A stretch of 64,000 nucleotides of DNA from Paraburkholderia kirstenboschensis (lineage in GTDB: Bacteria > Pseudomonadota > Gammaproteobacteria > Burkholderiales > Burkholderiaceae): positions 124,001 to 188,000 of the forward strand of contig NZ_CAJHCR010000001.1 in the NCBI RefSeq assembly GCF_904848585.1. The letters run 5' to 3'. Position numbers and translations under genes: made by a program. Shown here piece by piece: positions 1 to 8,414 of the stretch. Below the pieces are notes generated by a model. The model was given only the letters and a program-made list of their open reading frames with translations, had not been told where the DNA came from and made no database searches. Position 1 is the first letter of the stretch, and each line of letters begins with the position of its first letter.

Positions 1-353
1 TGAGCGAAGGCATGGGTCCGGTCGAGGCCGCGCTGGAAGCGGCACGTCTGCGGCTGCGTCCGATTCTGATGACCTCGCTCGCATTCATTCTCGGCGTGAT
101 GCCGCTCGCGATCAGTAACGGCGCGGGCTCGGCGAGCCAGCACGCAATCGGTACGGGCGTGATCGGCGGTATGTTGACGGCGACCTTCCTCGCGATCTTC
201 ATGATCCCGATGTTCTTCGTCGTGATCCGCGCGAAGTTCGGCGGCGATAAGGAAGACCCGGATGCGGCGCTCGCACACTACAACCAGCACCATCCGCATG
301 ATCCGCAAGGCGGCGGGTCCGACAGCAACGGCTCGGGCAAGGACGGACATTGA
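1..353 (+). CDS. RND efflux transporter inner-membrane subunit, C-terminal end (5' cut by window)
   Basis: The reading frame is open from the first base and stops at 351-353, so only the last ~117 residues are present. They contain the final hydrophobic helices of an AcrB/MexB-type pump ([20 protein letters not shown], then [18 protein letters not shown]), followed by a hydrophilic His/Gly-rich tail. The motif RLRPILMTS and its position at the extreme C-terminus are typical of hydrophobe/amphiphile RND pumps, which export drugs or solvents by proton antiport. The outer-membrane channel gene starts one base after the stop, so pump and channel form one operon. The substrate cannot be told from this fragment. 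Confidence 0.9.
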   Translation, partial: SEGMGPVEAALEAARLRLRPILMTSLAFILGVMPLAISNGAGSASQHAIGTGVIGGMLTATFLAIFMIPMFFVVIRAKFGGDKEDPDAALAHYNQHHPHDPQGGGSDSNGSGKDGH

Positions 354-354
354 G

Positions 355-1884
355 ATGCAAAAACACTCTTTGATTGCAGTGGCGGTCGCGTTCCTCGCCG
401 CCGGTTGCACGATGGCGCCGAAGTACGAACGCCCCGCCGCGCCGGTGACGAGCACGTTCCCGACCGGCGGCGTGTACGCCACGCAGCCGGGCGCGACGCA
501 GCCTGGCGGGGCCGGCGCGCGTAGCGCGAACGGCCTGGCCGCGGCCGACATCGGCTGGCGCGATTTCTTTATCGATCCGCGCATGCAACAGCTGATCGAG
601 ATCGCGCTGAAGAACAACCGTGATCTGCGCGTGTCGGTGCTGAACATGCAGGCGTCGCAGGCGCAGTTCCGGATCGTTCGCGCGGGTCTGTTCCCGACGC
701 TCGACGCCGCGGCATCGCAAAGCAAACAGCGGACGCCGAAAGATCTGTCGGTGTTCGGCAATACGATTTCGAACTCGTATTCGGTCGGCCTGAACGCATC
801 GTGGGAAATCGACTTCTTCGGGCGAATTCAAAGCCTGAAGGACCAGGCGTTGGCTCAGTACCTGGCCACGGCTCAGGCGCGCAAGGCGGCTGAAATCGCG
901 CTGGTCTCGCAAGTGGCGAATCAGTACCTGACGGTACTGGAGCTCGACGACCTGCTGAAGGTTACGCAAGGTACGCTGAAGACCGCGCAGGAGTCGTATC
1001 GCATCACGAAGCTGCAGTTCGACAACGGCACGGGCTCCGAACTCGATCTGCGCCAGGCGCAGACCGTGGTCGAGCAGGCAGACGCGAACCTGCATGCGCA
1101 GGAGCGTCTGCGGGCCCAGGCGGAGAACGCGCTGGTGCTGCTGGTCGGCGAGCCGCTGCCCGCCGGCCTGGCGCCGGGCCTTACGTTGGACGACCAGAAT
1201 CTGCTTACGGATATTCCGGCGGGTCTGCCATCCGATCTGCTGACGCGTCGTCCCGATATCATGGAGGCCGAAGAAAATCTGCTTGCGGCCAACGCGAATA
1301 TCGGCGCCGCGCGCGCGGCCTTCTTCCCGAAGGTTTCGCTCACGGGCAGCTTCGGCACGCTGAGCCCGACGCTCGGCGGCTTGTTCAAGCCGGGTTCGGC
1401 AGCGTGGAGTTTCGCGCCGTCGATCACGCTGCCGATTTTCGAAGGCGGTCAGAACCTGGCCAACCTCGATCTCGCGAATATCCAGAAGAACGTCCAGATC
1501 GCCACGTATGAGAAGGCGATTCAGACGGCCTTCCGCGAGGTAGCAGACGCGCTTGCCGCGCGCGGCACATACGATCAGCAGATCCAGTCGCTCGAGCGCA
1601 ACGCGTTTGCGGAGCAGCGCCGGCTGGATCTGTCGAACCTGCGTTATACGAGCGGTGTCGACAGTTACCTGTTGGTGCTGACCGCGCAGACCGATTTGTA
1701 TTCGGCGCAGCAGTCGTTGATTACCGCGCGCATGGAGCGTCTGCAGAACCTGGTGACGTTGTACCAGGCGCTCGGCGGCGGCTGGATCGAGCATAGCGGC
1801 GATCAGCCGCGTCCGGCCGACGCGCCCGTCGACTATGGCGCGGCGAGTGCGCCGGCAGCGGCTTCGGCTGCGACCGCCGGCTGA
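355..1884 (+). CDS. RND efflux outer-membrane channel lipoprotein (OprM/NodT family)
   Basis: This 509-residue protein is the TolC-like exit duct of the adjacent RND pump. It begins with a lipoprotein signal (MQKHSLIAVAVAFLAAGC); the lipobox LAAGC puts the acylated Cys at residue 18. The body has the repeated coiled-coil halves of the OprM family, including the conserved stretch DLLTRRPDIMEAEENLLAANA and GGFK-like turns. The ATG at 355 overlaps nothing and lies one base past the pump stop; an upstream in-frame ATG at 262 would lie inside the pump gene and delay the signal peptide, so 355 is preferred. The C-terminus is rich in Ala/Pro, a usual unstructured end in Burkholderiaceae homologues. 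Confidence 0.93.
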   Translation: MQKHSLIAVAVAFLAAGCTMAPKYERPAAPVTSTFPTGGVYATQPGATQPGGAGARSANGLAAADIGWRDFFIDPRMQQLIEIALKNNRDLRVSVLNMQASQAQFRIVRAGLFPTLDAAASQSKQRTPKDLSVFGNTISNSYSVGLNASWEIDFFGRIQSLKDQALAQYLATAQARKAAEIALVSQVANQYLTVLELDDLLKVTQGTLKTAQESYRITKLQFDNGTGSELDLRQAQTVVEQADANLHAQERLRAQAENALVLLVGEPLPAGLAPGLTLDDQNLLTDIPAGLPSDLLTRRPDIMEAEENLLAANANIGAARAAFFPKVSLTGSFGTLSPTLGGLFKPGSAAWSFAPSITLPIFEGGQNLANLDLANIQKNVQIATYEKAIQTAFREVADALAARGTYDQQIQSLERNAFAEQRRLDLSNLRYTSGVDSYLLVLTAQTDLYSAQQSLITARMERLQNLVTLYQALGGGWIEHSGDQPRPADAPVDYGAASAPAAASAATAG

Positions 1885-1922
1885 GGGTTGCAGCAGTTCA
1901 ACGGGTAAGCGACCGGAGATAG

Positions 1923-1957
1923 AAAAACGCCACGGCATGCCGTGGCGTTTTCTTTTG
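1923..1957 (+). terminator. Rho-independent terminator of the efflux operon
   Basis: A perfect 14-bp inverted repeat covers 1924-1951 (arm AAAACGCCACGGCA, centre at 1937/1938) and is flanked by an A-tract on the left and TTTTCTTTT on the right. It can end transcription from the + strand efflux operon. With its left A-run it can also act on the permease gene coming from the opposite strand, although that gene stops about 100 bp away. Confidence 0.85.
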
Positions 1958-2052
1958 CAGCGGTCGAGCGGATCGAGCGGAGCCCCGCCGCCTGGCGAGA
2001 TGTTGCACGTAAAACCCAGCGCTTTACCGGTTCAGCGTCCCAGCCGTCTCTC

Positions 2053-3462
2053 TCAATGCAGATCTGCCGCGCGCAGCATTTCGTCGCGCGGTTGTTCCTT
2101 GCCGCCACGTCCATCGAAATCGTGACCGGCCTTGCGGATTTCGCACTGCGCCTTCTTCTCGCTTTTGACGCCGTTGAAAATCAGATTCAGCACGACCGCG
2201 GATACCGAAGCCAGCAAGATTCCACTGTGCAGCAGCGGTGACAACGCGGGCGGCAGTCTGGAAAAGAAGTGCGGCGACACGACCGGCACGAGCCCCAGGC
2301 CGATACTGACCGCGACGATGAACAGGTTGTGGTGATTCTTCACGAAGTCGACCTTCGACAGCACCTTGATGCCATTGGCCGCGACCATGCCGAACATCAC
2401 GATGCCGGCACCGCCAAGCACGAACGCCGGCACCGACGCGACCACTTGCGCCATCTTCGGAAACAGGCCAAGCAACACGAGGATCACGCCGCCCATCGCG
2501 CAGACAAAGCGGCTCTTCACGCCCGTGACGCCGATCAGGCCGACGTTCTGCGAGAACGACGTATGCGGAAAGGAGTTGAAGATGCCGCCGATCAGCGTGC
2601 CGAGTCCGTCCACGCGCAGGCCGCGCACCAGCGCTTTCTGATCGACCGGACGATCGACCATATCGCCGACCGCGAGGAACATGCCCGTCGATTCGATGAA
2701 GGTGACGAACATCACGGTGACCATGGTCGCAATCGACAACGGATCGAAGTGCGGCAGGCCGAAGTGGAACGGCATGACGAAGCCGACCCATGGTGCGTGC
2801 GTGACGCCGTCCATGTCGACGCGGCCGAGGGCCAACGCGATCACGAAGCCCGCGACAATGCCGAGCAATACAGAAATATTCGCGATGAAGCCCTTGGCAA
2901 ACTTGTTGATGAGCAGAATCAGCATCAGCACGAGCAGCGACAGGCCGAGGTAGACGGGGTTGCCGTAGTCGGGATTGCCCACGCCGCCGGCAGCCCAGTT
3001 GATGCCGACGCCCATCAGTGACAGACCGATCACCGAAATCACCACGCCGATCACCACCGGCGGGAAGAAGCGCAGCAGCTTGCCGACAGCCGGCGCAAGC
3101 AGGATGCCGATCACGCCCGCGGCAATCGTCGAGCCGAAGATGTCGAGAATGCCGAGCGACGGATTCGTCCCGATCGCGACCATCGGACCGACTGCGGCGA
3201 ACGTGCAGCCCATGATGACCGGCAGGCGGATGCCGAAAATCCACAAGCCGAGCGTCTGGATCAACGTGGCGATGCCGCAGGAAAACAGGTCGGCGCTGAT
3301 CAGAAACGCGATCTGTTCTTTCGGCAATTTCAGCGCCGCGCCGACGATCAGCGGGACCGCGACAGCGCCCGCGTACATCACCAAAACGTGCTGGATGCCG
3401 AGGGTGAGCAACTGGCCCGCGGGCAGCCGCTCGTCGCACGGGTGAACCGTGTTCGATTGCAT
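2053..3462 (-). CDS. NCS2 uracil-xanthine permease
   Basis: The product (469 residues) is a nucleobase:cation symporter of the NCS2/UraA family. It is predicted to lie in the inner membrane with 12-14 helices; most of the chain is hydrophobic. Family marks include QHVLVMYAGAVAVPLIVG near the N-terminus, the GINWAAGGVG loop, and the signature FNSFPHTSFSQNVGLIGVTG, where the Asn-Val-Gly after Gln is typical of bacterial xanthine/urate carriers. The ATG at 3462 has a GGAGAG site six to seven bases upstream; farther in-frame ATGs would add a non-hydrophobic extension unlike the family. Whether it carries xanthine, urate or uracil is not decided by sequence alone, though the QNVG form favours xanthine/urate. 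Confidence 0.92.
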   Translation of the reverse strand: MQSNTVHPCDERLPAGQLLTLGIQHVLVMYAGAVAVPLIVGAALKLPKEQIAFLISADLFSCGIATLIQTLGLWIFGIRLPVIMGCTFAAVGPMVAIGTNPSLGILDIFGSTIAAGVIGILLAPAVGKLLRFFPPVVIGVVISVIGLSLMGVGINWAAGGVGNPDYGNPVYLGLSLLVLMLILLINKFAKGFIANISVLLGIVAGFVIALALGRVDMDGVTHAPWVGFVMPFHFGLPHFDPLSIATMVTVMFVTFIESTGMFLAVGDMVDRPVDQKALVRGLRVDGLGTLIGGIFNSFPHTSFSQNVGLIGVTGVKSRFVCAMGGVILVLLGLFPKMAQVVASVPAFVLGGAGIVMFGMVAANGIKVLSKVDFVKNHHNLFIVAVSIGLGLVPVVSPHFFSRLPPALSPLLHSGILLASVSAVVLNLIFNGVKSEKKAQCEIRKAGHDFDGRGGKEQPRDEMLRAADLH

Positions 3463-3889
3463 AACGTCTCTCTCCACAATCTGGTTTTGGGATGGACTCC
3501 AAGGTATCGGGGACGAAAAAGCGCAACAAGACCGCTGGAGCCTATTCCGGCATTCCCGGTGACGATATGCGCAAGCCGGTTTTGAAAGCCGGAATCCGGG
3601 CGAGCGGCGGGTTGATCGGCGGTCAGCCCCTTGCAGCGGCGATGCGCGCGCGGTCGCGCCACGTGCCCGAGCGCCGCGATATATGTGAGAATCGATCAGG
3701 TGTATCCGGGTGGCCACATAGTCGTGTTTTCGTGCAACTCGCCGCCGGCCGGGGTTAACCCGCGATTCGGCGGCTTTGCGCACGCGGCAGCGCCAAGCTT
3801 GCACACATCACGCGGCTAGTAAAAGTCGCCGCTCGCGGCACGGTCCGCGTGCTCTCACTTACACCTTAACTGACGACGCTCCATCACTC
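3463..3889. other. Intergenic region between divergent permease and kinase genes
   Basis: These 427 bases hold no convincing coding region: short open frames on both strands lack ribosome sites and family features. The stretch must contain the two divergent promoters. A pair of inverted arms, ATTCCGGC near 3542 and GCCGGAAT near 3588, may form a distant stem. I see no known riboswitch fold or clear operator. Confidence 0.5.
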
Positions 3890-5356
3890 ATGAGCTTTCT
3901 CGGCATCGACCTCGGCACCGGCTCCCTCAAAGTTGCAATCGTCGATGAAGACGGCCATGAGCAGGCCGCCGCGAGCGTCGCTTATGCCCTTGAGACGCCG
4001 CACGCCGGCTGGGCGGAGACGTCGGTGCAGACGTGGTGGCGCGCGCTGTGCGAAGCGGCTGCACGCTTGCCCGAGAGCTTGCGTCGCGGGGTCAAGGCGG
4101 TCGGTTTGTCGGGGCAAATGCATGGCGTCGTGCTGATCGACGAAGCCGGCAATGCGGTGCGGCCTGCAATGCTGTGGCCCGACACGCGCGCGCGAACTTT
4201 GCTCGACGCGTGGCCCGACCCGCAGCCGAATCCGGTGGCGCCCGGCATGGCCGGTCCATTGCTGCGCTGGATCGTGTTGCATGAACCGGAGTCCGCGCGC
4301 CGCACGCGCTGGGCATTGCAACCGAAAGACTGGCTGCGCGTCGCGCTCGGCGGCGCGGTCGCGACCGATCCGTCGGACGCCTGCGCGACCGCGCTCGCCG
4401 ATCCTGATGGCGCGTGGGACGCGGCGCTGGTCGAACGGCTCGGCATTCCGCACGAGTGGTTCGCACCGTTGGGACCGTCTTATGCAGCTGCCGGCGTGTT
4501 GTCACAGAACGCCGCGCAGGCCTTGGGTCTGCGTGCCGGGATCGTGCTCGCGACCGGCGCCGCGGACACGTCATGCGCCGCGCTCGGCAGCGGCATTGCA
4601 CGCGACGGCGACGCGCTTCTGACGACCGGCACCGGTGGCCAGATCGTCGTGCTCGCCGAGCACGAGCCACAGGCGGTTAAAGGCTTGCATCGTTATCGCG
4701 CGGCGAGCGATCACTGGTATCGCATGGCGGCTATGCAGAACGTGGGCATTGCGCTCGAGCGCGCGCGCGGATGGCTATGCTACGAATGGACCGATGCTTA
4801 TGCCGAAGCCTTCGGCGATCACACGAACCACGGGTCTGGCATCAACGCTAATGCGGCCGCAGCGACAGCGCCGCTCACCTTCCTCCCCTACCTCACAGGC
4901 GAGCGCACACCGTGGCTCAATCCCACGGCGCGCGGCGGTTGGCTCGGCCTTGCTCTCGATCACACGCGCGGCGCGATGATGCGCGCCGCGTTCGAAGGCG
5001 TTGCCTTTTCGCTGCGCGCGGGGCTCGACGCGATCCGCGCGAGCGGCGCAACAGTGACGTCATTGAAGCTGGCAGGAGGCGGTTCCGTCGATGCACGCTG
5101 GCGCCAGTTGCTCGCCGATGCGCTGAACGCGGAACTGCACGCGGTCGATTCTCCGAATGCCGCCCCGCGCGGCGCGGCCATTCTGGGTGGCATTGCGAGC
5201 GGTCACTGGCATGTGCACGATCTCGCTGCGCTCGCGCCCGGTGCCACACACGTGGCGAGCCCGCGAGGCGATCACGCGCTCGCCGAACGCTACGCACGTT
5301 TTCTGGATCTGTATGGTCGCGTCGAAACATGGTTCGACGCACGCACCGGCGCTTGA
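3890..5356 (+). CDS. Xylulokinase-type FGGY carbohydrate kinase
   Basis: At 488 residues it has the normal length for D-xylulose kinase. The N-terminal ATPase fold opens with FLGIDLGTGSLK (phosphate 1 loop); GLSGQMHGVVL and the following PAMLWPDTRA are the xylulokinase substrate-region signatures; the second half carries FLPYLTGERTPW and LAGGGSVDARWRQLLAD (FGGY signature 2 and the adenosine loop). It would phosphorylate D-xylulose to xylulose 5-phosphate for the pentose phosphate pathway. ATG 3890 begins right at the conserved N-terminus. It stands alone between a permease and formaldehyde genes, so its inducer is unclear; a second XylB is found at 18362-19843. Confidence 0.85.
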   Translation: MSFLGIDLGTGSLKVAIVDEDGHEQAAASVAYALETPHAGWAETSVQTWWRALCEAAARLPESLRRGVKAVGLSGQMHGVVLIDEAGNAVRPAMLWPDTRARTLLDAWPDPQPNPVAPGMAGPLLRWIVLHEPESARRTRWALQPKDWLRVALGGAVATDPSDACATALADPDGAWDAALVERLGIPHEWFAPLGPSYAAAGVLSQNAAQALGLRAGIVLATGAADTSCAALGSGIARDGDALLTTGTGGQIVVLAEHEPQAVKGLHRYRAASDHWYRMAAMQNVGIALERARGWLCYEWTDAYAEAFGDHTNHGSGINANAAAATAPLTFLPYLTGERTPWLNPTARGGWLGLALDHTRGAMMRAAFEGVAFSLRAGLDAIRASGATVTSLKLAGGGSVDARWRQLLADALNAELHAVDSPNAAPRGAAILGGIASGHWHVHDLAALAPGATHVASPRGDHALAERYARFLDLYGRVETWFDARTGA

Positions 5357-5547
5357 TGAAGAGAGCGGTAATGTCACCTGCCGACAATGCCGTGACGCAC
5401 TTTGCAATACCATGACGCTTTTCATGCGTTAGCCTGTAGCTCGCGCGGCGCAGGCGTCGACCGCAGCATGATCCCAGGATATTCGCGCGCCGCCATGCCG
5501 TGGGCGGCGACGCGCGTCGCATTCACAGACTCACAGGAGCATTCACG

Positions 5548-6654
5548 ATGAAGACCAAAGCAGCAATCGCATGGAAAGCCGGCGCACCGTTGACGATCGA
5601 AGAAGTCGATCTCGAAGGACCGCGCGCAGGCGAAGTCCTGATCGAAGTGAAAGCGACGGGCATCTGCCACACCGATTACTACACGCTCTCGGGCGCCGAT
5701 CCCGAAGGCATTTTCCCGGCGATTCTCGGCCACGAAGGCGCGGGCGTAATCGTCGATACGGGTCCGGGCGTCGGCACGCTGAAGAAAGGCGATCACGTCA
5801 TTCCTCTTTACACGCCGGAATGCCGTCAGTGCAAATTCTGTCTGTCGCGCAAGACCAACCTGTGTCAGGCGATCCGCTCGACGCAAGGCAAGGGTTTGAT
5901 GCCCGACGCCACGTCGCGTTTCTCGCTGGACGGCAAGCCTTTGTTTCACTACATGGGCACGTCTACCTTTTCGAACTACATCGTCGTGCCGGAAATCGCG
6001 GTCGCCAAGGTCCGTGAAGACGCGCCGTTCGACAAGATCTGCTACATCGGCTGCGGCGTGACGACGGGCGTTGGCGCGGTCGTGTATTCGGCGAAGGTGG
6101 AAGCGGGCGCAAACGTGGTTGTATTCGGGCTCGGCGGCATCGGTCTGAATGTGATTCAAGGCGCGAAGATGGTGGGCGCGGACAAGATCATTGGTGTGGA
6201 CATCAATCCGGGCCGCGTGGAACTCGCGAAAAAATTCGGCATGACGCACTTCATCAACCCGAACGAAGTCGAGAACGTGGTCGATCACATCGTGCAGCTT
6301 ACCGACGGCGGCGCCGACTATTCGTTCGAATGCATCGGCAATACGAAGGTGATGCGTCAGGCACTCGAATGCACGCATAAGGGCTGGGGCCAGTCGTTCA
6401 TCATCGGCGTGGCAGCGGCGGGCGAGGAGATCAGCACGCGTCCGTTCCAGCTCGTGACGGGCCGCGAGTGGAAAGGTTCTGCGTTCGGCGGCGCGCGTGG
6501 CCGCACCGACGTGCCGAAAATCGTCGACTGGTACATGGAAGGCAAGATCAATATCGACGACCTCATCACGCACCGTCTGCCGCTCGAGCGCATCAACGAG
6601 GGCTTCGATCTGATGAAGAAGGGCGAGTCGATCCGCTCGGTCGTGCTGTATTGA
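5548..6654 (+). CDS. frmA: S-(hydroxymethyl)glutathione dehydrogenase (class III alcohol dehydrogenase)
   Basis: This 368-residue enzyme oxidises S-hydroxymethylglutathione (from formaldehyde and glutathione) to S-formylglutathione with NAD+; it can also reduce S-nitrosoglutathione. The catalytic zinc ligands are visible as Cys40 (GICHTDYY), His62-Glu63 (GHEGAG) and the later Cys of [10 protein letters not shown]; the structural zinc is bound by Cys92, 95, 98 and 106. The dinucleotide loop is GLGGIGLN. The Arg-containing class III signature is preserved. ATG 5548 has AGGAGC seven bases upstream. The following gene supplies the next step, so the two are an operon for formaldehyde detoxification. 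No FrmR-type repressor gene is adjacent. Confidence 0.95.
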   Translation: MKTKAAIAWKAGAPLTIEEVDLEGPRAGEVLIEVKATGICHTDYYTLSGADPEGIFPAILGHEGAGVIVDTGPGVGTLKKGDHVIPLYTPECRQCKFCLSRKTNLCQAIRSTQGKGLMPDATSRFSLDGKPLFHYMGTSTFSNYIVVPEIAVAKVREDAPFDKICYIGCGVTTGVGAVVYSAKVEAGANVVVFGLGGIGLNVIQGAKMVGADKIIGVDINPGRVELAKKFGMTHFINPNEVENVVDHIVQLTDGGADYSFECIGNTKVMRQALECTHKGWGQSFIIGVAAAGEEISTRPFQLVTGREWKGSAFGGARGRTDVPKIVDWYMEGKINIDDLITHRLPLERINEGFDLMKKGESIRSVVLY

Positions 6655-6664
6655 CGCGGCTCAT

Positions 6665-6705
6665 TGAAAGCGACTCAATGAAAGCGACTCAATGAAAGCG
6701 ACCAA
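6665..6705 (+). repeat. 14-bp tandem repeat (2.9 copies) ahead of S-formylglutathione hydrolase gene
   Basis: The unit TGAAAGCGACTCAA is repeated exactly at 6665-6678 and 6679-6692, followed by a partial third copy at 6693-6705 with one change. It lies directly before the AAGGAGC ribosome site (6707-6713) of the hydrolase gene, inside the probable frmA-frmB transcript. Confidence 0.9.
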
Positions 6706-6719
6706 TAAGGAGCAAGACG

Positions 6720-7571
6720 ATGCTTGAGCTACTGTCGTCGCACGCCTGTCATGGCGGCGAGCAGCGCTTTTACCGGCACGAGTCGCAAACCATCGGCCTG
6801 CCAATGCGCTTCTCGGTGTATCTGCCGCCGCAGGCGCTGCAGCCTGATGCGAAGGTGCCCGCGCTGTTTTATCTGGCGGGGCTCACCTGTACCGAAGAGA
6901 CGTTCGCGATCAAGGCCGGCGCACAGCGCTTCGCCGCGCAACATGGCGTTGCGCTCGTCGCGCCCGATACGAGCCCGCGAGGCGCGGGCGTGCCGAACGA
7001 GAGTGCTTCGTGGGACTTCGGCGTGGGCGCGGGCTTTTACGTCGATGCAACGCAGGAGCCCTGGGCGCGGCACTATCGGATGTACTCGTACGTGCGCGAC
7101 GAGCTGCGCGAAACGGTGAGCAACGAGCTTCCCGTCGACGGCTCGCGGCTCGGCATCTTTGGGCATTCAATGGGCGGCCACGGTGCGTTGATGCTGGCGC
7201 TGCGCAACCCGGACATCTATCGCTCGGTGTCGGCCTTCGCGCCGATAGCGGCGCCCACGCGCTGCCCTTGGGGCGAGAAAGCGTTCAGCGGCTATCTCGG
7301 CGAGGACCGCGAGACGTGGAAGGAATACGACGCAAGCGAACTCGTGGGGCGCGCATCGCGCAAGTTCGCGGAGGGGATTCTGGTCGATCAGGGACTCGCC
7401 GACCAGTTCCTCGCCGAGCAGTTGTACCCGGACGTGTTCGAAGCCGCATGCCGTGAGGCGGGCCAACCGCTGACGTTGCGCCGCCATGCCGGCTACGACC
7501 ACGGCTATTACTTCATCTCGACCTTCATCGAGGATCACATCGCGCATCACGCGAAGGTCTTGCTCGGCTGA
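6720..7571 (+). CDS. frmB: S-formylglutathione hydrolase
   Basis: The 283-residue esterase D family protein cleaves S-formylglutathione to formate and glutathione, finishing formaldehyde oxidation. The nucleophile elbow GHSMGGHGA places catalytic Ser150; the Asp of LVDQGLADQFL (Asp223/Asp228) and His261 of GYDHGYYF complete the triad. The N-terminal MRFSVYLPP and LAGLTCTEE strands form the oxyanion-hole region of the family. Start at 6720 is preceded by AAGGAGC. It follows frmA by 65 bases. Confidence 0.95.
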   Translation: MLELLSSHACHGGEQRFYRHESQTIGLPMRFSVYLPPQALQPDAKVPALFYLAGLTCTEETFAIKAGAQRFAAQHGVALVAPDTSPRGAGVPNESASWDFGVGAGFYVDATQEPWARHYRMYSYVRDELRETVSNELPVDGSRLGIFGHSMGGHGALMLALRNPDIYRSVSAFAPIAAPTRCPWGEKAFSGYLGEDRETWKEYDASELVGRASRKFAEGILVDQGLADQFLAEQLYPDVFEAACREAGQPLTLRRHAGYDHGYYFISTFIEDHIAHHAKVLLG

Positions 7572-7584
7572 AATCTTTTGTACC

Positions 7585-7612
7585 GATGGCGGCGCCGTTG
7601 CGGGCCGCCATC
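7585..7612. terminator. Possible stem-loop between convergent frmB and znuB
   Basis: A perfect 9-bp stem, GATGGCGGC (7585-7593) with GCCGCCATC (7604-7612), lies in the 60-base gap between two convergent genes. No T-run follows on either side, so it may only be a mRNA 3' end stabiliser or part of a Rho-dependent end. Confidence 0.4.
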
Positions 7613-7631
7613 GCATCCAGCGCCTATCAGA

Positions 7632-8414
7632 TTAGCGGCGCTTCAGCAGACTTCCGCCATACACCACCGCCGACAGCGCGGTGATCCAGAAGCTCGTCGG
7701 CCAATCGGTATAGAACGCGAGCGTCACGCCCAGCCACGCCTGCAGCAACGCGAATACGGCGGCGAGCACGAGGCCGGCGGAAAGCCGCGTCGTCATGTTT
7801 TGCGCGGCGGCGGCCGGACCGACCATCAGCGTGAAGACCAGCAGCACGCCGACGATCTGCGTGCACGCGGCCACTGCGAGCGCGGCAATCGCGAGAAACA
7901 GCACCGACACGAGACGCAACGACACGCCCTTTGCTTCGGCCAGTTCGGGCTGCAATGAAGCGAACAGCAACGGTCGCATGATCGCCGCGAGCGCCAGCAG
8001 GCTGACGACGCCCAAGCCCGCCAGCACAGCGAGCGTCGACTCATTTACGCCGAGCACGTTGCCGAACAGCAGCGCTGTGACCTGCGTCGCGTAGGCCGTG
8101 AAGAAGTGCAGAAACAGCAGGCCGAAGCCGAGCGACAGCGAAAGGATCACTCCGATCGCCACGTCGCGTCCGGCAAGGCGCTCGCCGAGCGCGCCCATGC
8201 CGACGCCGGCCGCGAGCGTGAAGCCGACCATGCCCCAGATCGGCGAAATGCCGATCAGCACGGCGCCGGTCGCGCCGGTGAAGCCGACATGCGAAAGCGC
8301 GTGGCCGGCGAACGTCTGTCCGCGCATCACGAGAAAATAGCCGACCACGCCCGCGAGCACCGCGACGATTCCCGACGCCGCGAACGCGTTTACCATGAAG
8401 TCGTATTCAAACAT
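7632..8414 (-). CDS. znuB: Zinc ABC transporter permease
   Basis: The protein (260 residues) is the membrane subunit of the zinc importer, with about eight hydrophobic helices of the ABC-3 family (ZnuB/MntB). Recognisable parts are GYFLVMRGQTFAGHALSHVGFTGATGA near the N-terminus and VGPAAAAQNMTTRLSAGL near the C-terminus. Its ATG at 8414 overlaps the stop of the ATPase gene by eight bases (ATGTTTGA), which implies translational coupling; a longer in-frame start would run back into the ATPase coding region. It is the last gene of zur-znuA-znuC-znuB. Confidence 0.92.
   Translation of the reverse strand: MFEYDFMVNAFAASGIVAVLAGVVGYFLVMRGQTFAGHALSHVGFTGATGAVLIGISPIWGMVGFTLAAGVGMGALGERLAGRDVAIGVILSLSLGFGLLFLHFFTAYATQVTALLFGNVLGVNESTLAVLAGLGVVSLLALAAIMRPLLFASLQPELAEAKGVSLRLVSVLFLAIAALAVAACTQIVGVLLVFTLMVGPAAAAQNMTTRLSAGLVLAAVFALLQAWLGVTLAFYTDWPTSFWITALSAVVYGGSLLKRR

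Noticed and set aside
199..1938. Long antisense open frame (579 codons) opposite the outer-membrane channel gene
   Set aside because: It is Arg-rich with no family features and mirrors the strong codon bias of the real gene on the + strand.
2024..3529. 501-codon frame on the same strand as the permease but shifted
   Set aside because: Arg-rich frame shadow; the permease frame has clear membrane helices and a ribosome site.
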